DNA from: Thermohalobaculum sp050331335
GTDB taxonomy: Bacteria > Pseudomonadota > Alphaproteobacteria > Rhodobacterales > Rhodobacteraceae
DNA length: 21,755 nt
NCBI GenBank assembly: GCA_050331335.1
Contig: JBHJGY010000055.1
Location: 1-21,755 of the forward strand
Direction: 5' to 3'
The position numbers were made by a program, and so were the translations under genes. Below the pieces are notes generated by a model. The model made no database searches and was not told the DNA's origin. It saw nothing but the letters and a program-made list of their open reading frames with translations. Shown here in pieces: positions 15,547-21,755 of this stretch (positions within the stretch are counted from its first letter, which is position 1; every line of letters begins with the position of its first letter).

Positions 15547-15580
15547 CGTCAATTAAACATGACACTCGGGTGGGGTCCAA
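15547..15580 (-). promoter_or_regulatory. Putative bchG promoter with overlapping PpsR-like site
   Basis: On the minus strand TTGGAC (complement of 15575-15580), a 17-nt spacer and TTTAAT (complement of 15552-15557) form a sigma-70-like promoter; the -35 is weak (3/6) and the -10 good. The start of transcription would fall at or within a base or two of the bchG ATG (15545). A PpsR-like sequence, TGT-N12-ACG on the minus strand (15547-15564, one mismatch), covers the -10 region. Confidence 0.5.
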
Positions 15581-15641
15581 AGAAAAAGTGCAGACTGCGC
15601 GCCTCGACCACACCCAGCCGCATGAGCGGCGCGCGGGGGCC

Positions 15642-17072
15642 TCAGCCGTCGTCGCCCGACGGCTCGGAGAGGCCGTAGCGCCGGAGCTTGACGTAGAGGC
15701 TCTGGCGGGAGAGGCCGAGGAGGTCGGCGGCGGAGGCGCGGTTGTCGTCGGTCATTCGAAGCGCGGCCTCGATGCAAAGCCGCTCGATCACGTCCACCGT
15801 CTCGCGCACGAGATCTTTGAGCGGCACCCGGCCGATGAGTTCGGTCAGCTGTTCCGGCGAGCGCGGCAGCGGGCTTTGCGACGCCGCGCTGCTGACCGGT
15901 CGCAAGGCCGCGTTCCGGAAGATGAAGCCGAAGCCGTCGCGCCCTCCGTCGCTCAGGCTTACGCCGGAGACTTCCACATCGCTGGCGATCCCATGCTGTC
16001 CGGACAGGCTGGTGGCGTAAAAACGCAGCCGACCGCTTTCGCGGGTGTTGGACAGGATCAGCGGCAGATCGATGCCGGGACGGGTGAAGTAGGTGTCCAG
16101 GCGCTCGCCCACCACCTGCGTCTCGACCGCCACCTGAACGAGGTCGAGGAAAGCGTCGTTCGCCCACTCGATTCGCGCCTCGGAGTCTGTCAGCACGATT
16201 GCCTCGCAGGCGCGACGGAACAGATCGACGATCTGCGCCTCCGTTTCGGTGGTGCTGAGGCTCTTGAGCGTGGCTGGCGAGAGACGAATGAGAAGATGCT
16301 TGCCGTTCTCAACGCGGTAGAGCGAGAGAAAGGCATCGACCGCGGGCCCGCCCTCGGCAAGGGTGACGGACAGCGTCTCCGGACGGCCGCTCGCGCGCAC
16401 CGCAGCGATGGCGGCGCTGAGTGCCTTAGTCGACGCCGCGTCGAAGCCGGTGGGGAATTTCTTGCGAGCGATCTCGTCGGCGCTTTGGCCGAAGAGCTGC
16501 GCCGTCGCGGCGTTGACCTCGATGATCCGGGCGGTGGCGCTGTCGACGATCAGAAAGGCTTCGGTCGCGCTCTGGAAAAGCAGCCTGTACCGGGTCTCCA
16601 TTTGCAGGAGCCGGGTGTAATCCCGGTCGAGCGACTGCTGGATCCCGACAAGCCGGCGCTGAAGCGCAGCGACCGGTCGAAGGTCACGCCCCAGCAGCAT
16701 CACCCGGCCCGACGGGTCTGCCTTCACCGCGCAGTAGCGCACCGGAAAGTCGTCCTCGCCTGCCGGCATGGGGTGGTTGAGCTCGCGCCAGCGGGGCACC
16801 TCTCCGCGCCGGGCGGCGGCCACGAGTTCGGCCACCTTAGGGCGGCTCTCGACCGTGACGATGTTCTCAAGGGGTTGGCCAAGCCAGTCAGCGAAGTCAG
16901 CACCGTCGATGCCCTCAGCGCCGACCGCGGAGTCGCGCACCGTATCGTCGAGATCGATGATCAAGGCGATGTCCGAGGCAGACGCGATGATGGCCCCGAC
17001 CATCGCCGGGTCTGCGGCGGCGAGATAGTCCTCGGGTTTCGAGAACTGGGTTGAGGACGGGCGGGAGAGCAT
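15642..17072 (-). CDS. ppsR: PpsR/CrtJ, PAS-domain repressor of photosynthesis genes
   Basis: 476 aa. PpsR (CrtJ) represses bch, crt and antenna genes at high oxygen or light by binding TGT-N12-ACA. Three PAS-like regions are visible (about 25-130, 160-265 and 283-390) with a helical, Gln-rich linker at about 136-165. A C-terminal Fis-type helix-turn-helix follows at about 430-466 (ALRMTDDNRASAADLLGLSRQSLYVKLRRYG is its core, 437-467). Cysteines are C114, C289 and C433; C433 matches the redox Cys next to the HTH. The start is ATG 17072 after only a weak AGG; aerR ends 50 nt upstream, so the two are probably co-transcribed. No gene overlaps and no PpsR site is seen directly before it. Confidence 0.95.
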   Translation of the reverse strand: MLSRPSSTQFSKPEDYLAAADPAMVGAIIASASDIALIIDLDDTVRDSAVGAEGIDGADFADWLGQPLENIVTVESRPKVAELVAAARRGEVPRWRELNHPMPAGEDDFPVRYCAVKADPSGRVMLLGRDLRPVAALQRRLVGIQQSLDRDYTRLLQMETRYRLLFQSATEAFLIVDSATARIIEVNAATAQLFGQSADEIARKKFPTGFDAASTKALSAAIAAVRASGRPETLSVTLAEGGPAVDAFLSLYRVENGKHLLIRLSPATLKSLSTTETEAQIVDLFRRACEAIVLTDSEARIEWANDAFLDLVQVAVETQVVGERLDTYFTRPGIDLPLILSNTRESGRLRFYATSLSGQHGIASDVEVSGVSLSDGGRDGFGFIFRNAALRPVSSAASQSPLPRSPEQLTELIGRVPLKDLVRETVDVIERLCIEAALRMTDDNRASAADLLGLSRQSLYVKLRRYGLSEPSGDDG

Positions 17073-17122
17073 GTCTTACCTACCCCGCTCGTGCGACTGT
17101 ACGGAGTCGAGCATGTGCACGG

Positions 17123-17977
17123 CTATTGGTCATCGCTGGGAGCCTTGTCAAGCGCGGTTTCCGCGAGCCGGATCGCTTCGGCGGGGCCTTCGGCCAGCCC
17201 GTCGGCCCCGACAGCTTCGGCCAGACCGGGGTCGCGTTGAAAGGCCGTGCCGCCGACGATGATCTTGGGCCGCGGCGCATCGACGGCGCGAAGCTCGGCG
17301 ATCAGCCGCCGCAAGCTTGACGCGTGGCGCTCGCAGCTCATCGAAAAGCCGATCAGATCGAAGCGGTTGGCAGTATGGAGCGCGGTGATCTCGTCGGCCG
17401 GGGCGTTGAGCTCGGTCCAGCAATCCCAGCCGGCGCGGGCGAAGAGTTTGGCGACGATCAGCGTACCGAAGACATGGGTCTCGCCTGGGACGGGGCAGAA
17501 CAGGGCCGCGCCGTGGGGCGGTAGGTCGGGATTAGCGAGATCGTCCTCGATCGCCAGGCGGAACAGGATTTGGTGCAGGGTGCAGAGCCCGACGGTGACG
17601 TCTACGAAGCTCACCCGGTCCTGCTCCCACATCTCGCCGAGCAGGCGCGCAGCGGGACCGAGAAGATCGAGATAGACCGCCTCCTGGCCCACGCCGGATT
17701 TAACGAGTTGGTTGATGTAGTCGATCGCGCTTCGGGTGTCGCGGTCCAAGGCGAAGCCGCAGAGGCGCTCGATATCGGTCATCCCAGGGCGGAGCGCCGC
17801 GGCCTCGCCCCGGCTGCGCGACAGCAATAGGCGCGGGATCACCTCTGATTCGACCGCATCGATCAACAGGCGCAGCCCCGGCGCGGTGCAAGACAGGGAC
17901 GGCGCATCGACCGACGATCCGGACCCATGCTGGCTTCCGGACATCTGCAAGGTCGAGCTTTTCACGTGACCGTCCAT
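17123..17977 (-). CDS. aerR/ppaA: AerR/PpaA, cobalamin-binding antirepressor partner of PpsR
   Basis: 284 aa. AerR (R. capsulatus) and PpaA (R. sphaeroides) bind cobalamin and modulate PpsR/CrtJ. A variable N-terminus (about 1-35) precedes a helical cap domain with WEQDRVSFVDVTVG (117-130), then a B12-binding Rossmann-like domain with CPVPGETHVFG (161-171) and a closing IIVGG (239-243) motif. The DxHxxG motif of base-off enzymes is absent; H168 is the conserved His of this group. The start is ATG 17977, with AAGAAGG (plus-strand 17986-17992) 8 nt upstream. An in-frame Met12 could give a shorter form; long and short AerR forms are known in R. capsulatus. Its own promoter carries a PpsR-like site. 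Confidence 0.9.
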   Translation of the reverse strand: MDGHVKSSTLQMSGSQHGSGSSVDAPSLSCTAPGLRLLIDAVESEVIPRLLLSRSRGEAAALRPGMTDIERLCGFALDRDTRSAIDYINQLVKSGVGQEAVYLDLLGPAARLLGEMWEQDRVSFVDVTVGLCTLHQILFRLAIEDDLANPDLPPHGAALFCPVPGETHVFGTLIVAKLFARAGWDCWTELNAPADEITALHTANRFDLIGFSMSCERHASSLRRLIAELRAVDAPRPKIIVGGTAFQRDPGLAEAVGADGLAEGPAEAIRLAETALDKAPSDDQ

Positions 17978-18039
17978 CTCGTTTGCCTTCTTCGATCGTC
18001 GGCGCCGGGGGAGGGCGATTTGCCGTCGTCCGTAGGATG

Positions 18040-18080
18040 ATCAGAGCACCCTTGAACACGAATGTCAATTTGCCTTGACG
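18040..18080 (-). promoter_or_regulatory. Putative aerR/ppaA promoter with PpsR-like site
   Basis: On the minus strand TTGACA (complement of 18063-18068), a 17-nt spacer and TCTGAT (complement of 18040-18045) form a plausible sigma-70 promoter. The 5' leader would be about 55 nt. The -35 box is embedded in a PpsR-like palindrome at 18063-18080, reading TGT-N12-ACG on the plus strand (one mismatch from TGT-N12-ACA). Confidence 0.6.
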
Positions 18081-18355
18081 TCTGGCTTCGACCGGGACCC
18101 CGGCACATCGGGCCTGCCGCCACCGGCGGCGTCGTTGCCGCAGGGCACCGGAAAACCGAGTCGGGAAGGCTCCTGACATCTTCACCTTGGGCGGCAACAG
18201 CGAAAACAGCGTTGATTTCCAGGGTAAATTTTTCGCTTTGTACCCGACCGGCCGATGGGAGCCTTGCGGTTGGGCGCATCTGTCGCGGGGGTGTGCGACG
18301 CGCCGACGCATTCCATTCGGCATATGAGCGGGGCGGTGACTGTCAGCACAGCTTG

Positions 18356-18396
18356 CGTAAATCAAAGTTGACACACACCGCGGCCGGGGCTACCGT
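18356..18396 (+). promoter_or_regulatory. Putative bchF promoter with PpsR-like site
   Basis: TTGACA (18368-18373), a 17-nt spacer and a weak -10 TACCGT (18391-18396) would start transcription near 18403, leaving about 33 nt before the bchF start. A PpsR-like site, CGT-N12-ACA at 18356-18373 (one mismatch), ends on the -35 box, the same geometry as at aerR and bchI. Confidence 0.55.
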
Positions 18397-18435
18397 CTTT
18401 CGCATTGGGAGGAACTGACGCGGAAGGAGGCGCAA

Positions 18436-18975
18436 TTGTCCCGTCGCGACCGAAACCAAGGGCTGGGCGATCAAGGGCATGGCCCGCGGCCCTCGCAGCC
18501 GCTCTACACCCCGGCGCAGCGCGCCCGCCGGGACGCTACCATCTGGACAACCGTTCAGGGGGTGCTCGCCCCGCTGCAGTTTCTCGTCTTCCTCGTGAGC
18601 CTCGTCCTGGTCGCCCGGTATCTGGTCGCAGGCGCCGGCTACGAGGCCGCCACTGTCTCCATCGTCGTCAAGACCCTGGTCCTGCTCACCATCATGGTAA
18701 CCGGCGCGATCTGGGAGAAAGTGGTCTTCGGGCAGTATCTGTTCGCGCCCGCCTTCTTCTGGGAAGACGTGGTGAGTTTCGGCGTGATCGCGCTGCATCT
18801 CGCTTATGTCTGGATGCTGATCGACGGCGGCTACGGTCCGCGGGCGGAGATGTGGGTCGCACTGGCGGCTTATGCGGCCTATGTGATCAACGCCGCTCAG
18901 TTTCTCCTGAAGCTCCGGGCCGCGCGCCTGCAAGGCGCTGGCGCTGCGACGGCGCAGCGGGAGGTGCTCGCGTGA
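18436..18975 (+). CDS. bchF: BchF, 3-vinyl-(bacterio)chlorophyllide hydratase
   Basis: 179 aa. BchF adds water to the C3 vinyl group of chlorophyllide, the step before BchC oxidation. It is a small membrane protein: a polar N-terminus, LYTPAQRARRDATIWTTVQG (23-42), then about four hydrophobic segments. The family-diagnostic stretch with IWEKVVFGQYLFAPAFFWED lies in the middle. The start codon is TTG 18436. There is no ATG in a sensible place, and a perfect AAGGAGG at 18424-18430 lies 5 nt before the TTG. The stop overlaps the bchN GTG (GTGA). It is the first gene of a bchF-N-B unit that in related clusters continues to bchH-L-M. Confidence 0.93.
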   Translation: MSRRDRNQGLGDQGHGPRPSQPLYTPAQRARRDATIWTTVQGVLAPLQFLVFLVSLVLVARYLVAGAGYEAATVSIVVKTLVLLTIMVTGAIWEKVVFGQYLFAPAFFWEDVVSFGVIALHLAYVWMLIDGGYGPRAEMWVALAAYAAYVINAAQFLLKLRAARLQGAGAATAQREVLA

Positions 18976-20375
18976 CCGAGGCGGTAGGCACCCGTCCCGG
19001 CGCCCCCCGTCCCGGCGCCCGTGGGTGTCTTGACGCGCCCGTGATCAAGGAGCGCGGGCAGCACGAGGTGTTCTGCGGGCTCACCGGCATCATCTGGCTC
19101 CACCGCAAGATCCAGGACGCGTTTTTCCTGGTCGTCGGCTCGCGAACCTGCGCGCATCTGCTGCAATCGGCGGCAGGGGTGATGATCTTCGCCGAGCCGC
19201 GCTTCGCGACCGCGATCCTGGAGGAGAAGGACTTGGCGGGGCTCGCGGATGCCAATGACGAGCTGGACGCGGCCGTTGCGCGGCTCCTGGAGCGTCGGCC
19301 CGATATCCGGACGCTTTTCCTGGTCGGCTCCTGCCCGTCCGAGGTGATCAAGCTCGACCTCTCCCGCGCCGCCGAACGGCTGACGCGCGAGCAAAACGGC
19401 CGGGTTCGGGTGTTGAGTTATTCCGGCTCCGGGATTGAGACGACATTCACCCAAGGCGAGGACACTTGCCTCGCGAGCCTGGTGCCGGAATTGCCGGCGG
19501 ACGCACAGGGGGCGCCTGCGTTGATGATCGCAGGTAGCCTGCCGGATATCGTCGAGGACCAGTTCCTGCGGCTTTTCGCCGAGATGGGGGCCGGGCCGGT
19601 GCATGTTCTGCCGCCGCGGCGCTCGGACTGCCTGCCGCCGGTGGGGGCGGGGACGCGGGTGCTGCTGGCCCAGCCGTTTTTGAACGAGACGGCACGGCTG
19701 TTGGCCGCGCGGGGCGCCGAGGTGATCACCGCGCCCTTCCCCTTTGGCGAACGCGGCACGACGGATTGGCTGTCTGCGGGGGCAACGGCAATGGGTGTCG
19801 CGCCCGAACGGGTGCAGGCGGCGACGGAGGCCCCGCGGGCGCGGGCCCGGAAGGCGCTCGAGCGTCACCGGGAACGGCTCGCGGGGCGGCGGATCACGTT
19901 CCTGCCGGACAGCCAGCTCGAGATCCCGCTGGCGCGGTTTCTCTATGAAGAATGCGGGATGCAGCCCGTCGAGGTCGGCGTGCCGTATCTCCACCGGGCC
20001 CGGATGGCGCCGGAGCTGGCCCGGTTGCCCGAGGGTCTCCGGCTGGCCGAGGGTCAAGATGTCGATCGCCAACTCGCGCGCCTGCGGGCGGACCGACCGG
20101 ATCTGACGGTCTGCGGGTTGGGGTTGGCGAACCCGCTGGAGGCGGAGGGGTTGGCGACGAAATGGGCGATCGAGCTCGTCTTCTCGCCGGTTCATGGCTA
20201 TGAGCAGGCGGGTGATCTCGCCGAGCGCTTCGCCCGCCCCCTGGTGCGCAGGGGTCGGCTCGCAGGTCTCCAGAGCGACCCGGCCGAGGCGGGGGTCGAC
20301 CCCGCCCCGGCCGCGCGCGCCGAGGGCGCGCCGGCGCCCCGGACCGCAGCCTTTGGTGCGGGGGGCGGGACATGA
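18972..20375 (+). CDS. bchN: BchN, catalytic subunit of dark protochlorophyllide reductase
   Basis: 467 aa, about 40 longer than R. capsulatus BchN. BchN pairs with BchB as the nitrogenase-like catalytic part of dark-operative protochlorophyllide oxidoreductase (DPOR), fed by BchL. The three cluster cysteines are C35 (VFCGLTG), C60 (SRTCAH) and C121 (GSCPSE); their spacing (25, 61) equals C26/C51/C112 in R. capsulatus. The frame is open upstream, but the start is GTG 18972, overlapping the bchF stop by 4 nt. The extra length is a 9-residue longer N-terminus, which includes a 5-codon tandem duplication, and an Ala/Pro/Gly-rich tail at about 431-467. The stop overlaps bchB (ATGA). Confidence 0.95.
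   Translation: MTEAVGTRPGAPRPGARGCLDAPVIKERGQHEVFCGLTGIIWLHRKIQDAFFLVVGSRTCAHLLQSAAGVMIFAEPRFATAILEEKDLAGLADANDELDAAVARLLERRPDIRTLFLVGSCPSEVIKLDLSRAAERLTREQNGRVRVLSYSGSGIETTFTQGEDTCLASLVPELPADAQGAPALMIAGSLPDIVEDQFLRLFAEMGAGPVHVLPPRRSDCLPPVGAGTRVLLAQPFLNETARLLAARGAEVITAPFPFGERGTTDWLSAGATAMGVAPERVQAATEAPRARARKALERHRERLAGRRITFLPDSQLEIPLARFLYEECGMQPVEVGVPYLHRARMAPELARLPEGLRLAEGQDVDRQLARLRADRPDLTVCGLGLANPLEAEGLATKWAIELVFSPVHGYEQAGDLAERFARPLVRRGRLAGLQSDPAEAGVDPAPAARAEGAPAPRTAAFGAGGGT
18991..19020 (+). repeat. Perfect 15-bp tandem duplication inside bchN
   Basis: Positions 18991-19005 and 19006-19020 are identical (CCCGTCCCGGCGCCC twice). The repeat is in frame and adds five codons (RPGAP then RPGAR) to the variable BchN N-terminus, well before the first cluster cysteine. 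Confidence 0.9.
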
Positions 20376-21755
20376 AGCTGACCGTCTGGACCTATGAGGG
20401 ACCGCCCCATGTGGGGGCGATGCGGGTGGCCACGGGCATGGCGGGGCTGCACTACGTCCTCCACGCGCCCCAGGGCGACACCTATGCGGATCTGCTCTTC
20501 ACCATGATCGAGCGGCGCAATCACCGCCCTCCGGTCACTTACACCACCTTCCAAGCGCGCGATCTCGGCTCCGACACTGCAGAGATCTTCAAGACCGCCT
20601 GCGCCGAGGCTTATGAGCGCGCCCGCCCGGAGGCGATGATCGTCGGCGCTTCGTGCACGGCGGAGCTGATCCAGGACGACCCGGGTGGCCTCGCAGCCAC
20701 CATGGGGCTGCCGGTGCCCGTGGTCCCGCTCGAGCTGCCATCCTATTCCAAGCGCGAGAATTGGGGGGCGTCGGAGACCTTCTACCGGCTCGTGCGCGGG
20801 CTCGCCACGGCATGCGCGTCCGCCCCCGGCCCCTCATGCAATCTTCTCGGGCCCACGGCGCTCGGCTTCCGCCACCGTGACGACACGCGTGAGGTGCACC
20901 GGATGCTCGCGGCGATGGGCGTGCAGGTAAACCTCGTCGCGCCGATGGGCGCGCGGCCTTCCGACATCGCCCGTATCGCCGCAGCGGATTTCAACGTGGT
21001 GCTCTATCCGGAGATCGCTGAGACCGCGGCGCGCTGGCTCGAGAAGACCTTCGGCCAGCCGCGCACCAAGACCGTGCCGATCGGCAGCCGCGCCACCCGG
21101 GAGTTCCTCGAGGAAGTGGCCGCGCTCGCCGGGCTCCCGTCAGAGGCTGCCGCCCAGGTCGCGCAGGACGGCGCGCGCCAACCCTGGTGGTCCGCGTCCG
21201 TCGATTCCACCTATTTGACCGGCAAGAAGGTCTTCGTCTTCGGCGATGCGACCCATGCTTGCGCCGCGGCTCGGGTCGCCACCGAGGAGATGGGCTTCGA
21301 CCTCGTCGGCCTCGGCAGCTACAGCCGCGAATTCGCCCGCGAGGTCCGCGCCACCGCCGATGCCTATGGGCTGGCCGCCCTCATCACCGATGATTATCTC
21401 GAGGTCGAGGCGGCGATCGCGGAGGCGGCCCCGGAACTGATCCTCGGCACCCAGATGGAGCGCCATACCGGCAAGCGCCTTGGCATCCCCTGTGCCGTGA
21501 TCTCGGCGCCCGTGCATGTGCAGGATTTCCCCGCCCGGTTCTCTCCGCAGATGGGTGTCGAAGGGGCTAATGTGCTGTTCGACACCTGGGTGCATCCGTT
21601 GGTCATGGGGCTCGAGGAGCATCTTCTGCAGATGTTCCGCGAGGATTTCGAGTTTCACGACGCCGCCGGCCCGAGCCATCTGCACGGCGCAGCGCCGGTC
21701 GCGCGCCCCAGCGCGCCTGCGGTTGACCAGGAGGCGTCCGACCGGGCGATAGGCC
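20372..21755 (+). CDS. bchB: BchB (partial), catalytic subunit of dark protochlorophyllide reductase
   Basis: 461 codons are present, open to the window end; R. capsulatus BchB is about 525 aa, so roughly the last 60 residues are missing. BchB carries most of the protochlorophyllide pocket of DPOR. D36 (HAPQGDTYAD) is the unusual aspartate ligand of the [4Fe-4S] cluster shared with BchN and falls at exactly the published number. C95 (VGASCTAEL) is also in place. D278 in SVDSTYLTGK probably corresponds to the catalytic Asp274. The start is ATG 20372, overlapping the bchN stop. The frame runs without a stop through 21755. bchH is the expected next gene but lies outside. Confidence 0.96.
   Translation, partial: MKLTVWTYEGPPHVGAMRVATGMAGLHYVLHAPQGDTYADLLFTMIERRNHRPPVTYTTFQARDLGSDTAEIFKTACAEAYERARPEAMIVGASCTAELIQDDPGGLAATMGLPVPVVPLELPSYSKRENWGASETFYRLVRGLATACASAPGPSCNLLGPTALGFRHRDDTREVHRMLAAMGVQVNLVAPMGARPSDIARIAAADFNVVLYPEIAETAARWLEKTFGQPRTKTVPIGSRATREFLEEVAALAGLPSEAAAQVAQDGARQPWWSASVDSTYLTGKKVFVFGDATHACAAARVATEEMGFDLVGLGSYSREFAREVRATADAYGLAALITDDYLEVEAAIAEAAPELILGTQMERHTGKRLGIPCAVISAPVHVQDFPARFSPQMGVEGANVLFDTWVHPLVMGLEEHLLQMFREDFEFHDAAGPSHLHGAAPVARPSAPAVDQEASDRAIG

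Larger units (their letters stand above)
17978..18435. promoter_or_regulatory. Divergent aerR-bchF control region
   Basis: This 458-bp gap is the longest non-coding stretch in the window. Open frames here are short, lack conserved sequence and are not supported. It contains a promoter with PpsR-like site for each flanking gene (listed separately) and an AT-richer central part around 18195-18241. No tRNA, terminator or clear hairpin with a T-run was seen. The about 280 bp between the two PpsR-like sites may hold activator sites I cannot name. Confidence 0.7.

Noticed and set aside
14955..17054. 699-codon plus-strand frame spanning bchG and ppsR
   Set aside because: It covers two well-recognised minus-strand genes and their intergenic gap; the composition is that of an antisense frame.
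17073..17122. PpsR autoregulatory site directly upstream of ppsR
   Set aside because: The only TGT with 12-nt spacing there ends in ATG, not ACA; control more likely acts through the aerR promoter.
18353..18365. FNR/FnrL-like box upstream of bchF
   Set aside because: TTGCG-N3-ATCAA has only one good half and the wrong spacing compared with TTGAT-N4-ATCAA.
1..21755. A new defence, mobile or otherwise undescribed system
   Set aside because: All long coding regions are recognised photosynthesis genes with intact key residues; no unexplained gene larger than a short spacer remains.

Overview
This window is a dense piece of a photosynthesis gene cluster from a purple phototrophic proteobacterium. 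The DNA is GC-rich and almost fully coding. It holds 17 genes: bacteriochlorophyll (bch) biosynthesis, the LH1/reaction-centre puf operon and its regulators. I see no mobile element, tRNA, rRNA or CRISPR. Three things point to an alphaproteobacterium, most like Rhodobacterales-type clusters: the order bchC-X-Y-Z-pufQ-B-A-L-M, the adjacent ppsR and aerR/ppaA genes, and the BchG and BchZ N-termini. This placement is inference from remembered gene orders. The puf operon ends in pufC (tetraheme cytochrome) and has no pufX. That, with long PufM and PufB tails, argues against Rhodobacter itself.

Layout. (1) 1-8249, plus strand: the tail of bchC, then bchX, bchY and bchZ (chlorophyllide a oxidoreductase), pufQ, pufB and pufA (LH1), pufL and pufM (reaction centre) and pufC. 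Hairpins fill the pufQ-pufB and pufA-pufL gaps, and a bidirectional terminator follows pufC. (2) 8326-12025, minus strand: bchI-bchD-bchO (two Mg-chelatase subunits and the BchO hydrolase), transcribed toward pufC. A perfect TGT-N12-ACA PpsR-type operator lies upstream of bchI. (3) 12108-15545, minus strand: bchG, an orf428/PucC-like transporter and bchP, which attach and reduce the bacteriochlorophyll tail. (4) 15642-17977, minus strand: aerR/ppaA then ppsR, an antirepressor/repressor pair. (5) 18436-21755, plus strand: bchF, bchN and bchB (truncated by the window edge), divergent from aerR across a 458-bp control region.

How it works together. BchI and BchD (with BchH, outside) insert Mg. 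BchN and BchB (with BchL, outside) reduce protochlorophyllide. BchF, BchX, BchY, BchZ and BchC convert chlorophyllide to bacteriochlorophyllide a. BchG and BchP add and saturate the phytyl tail. PufB and PufA bind the pigment around PufL and PufM, and PufC re-reduces the special pair. PpsR probably represses several of these units in oxygen or light, and AerR opposes it. Four TGT-N12-ACA-like sites sit exactly at the starts of the bchI, bchG, aerR and bchF units.

I found no undescribed biological system. The points worth a second look are at the level of detail: operator placement, a possible leaderless bchG transcript, an unusual LH1 beta tail, a PpsR cysteine difference and a chain of 4-nt gene overlaps.
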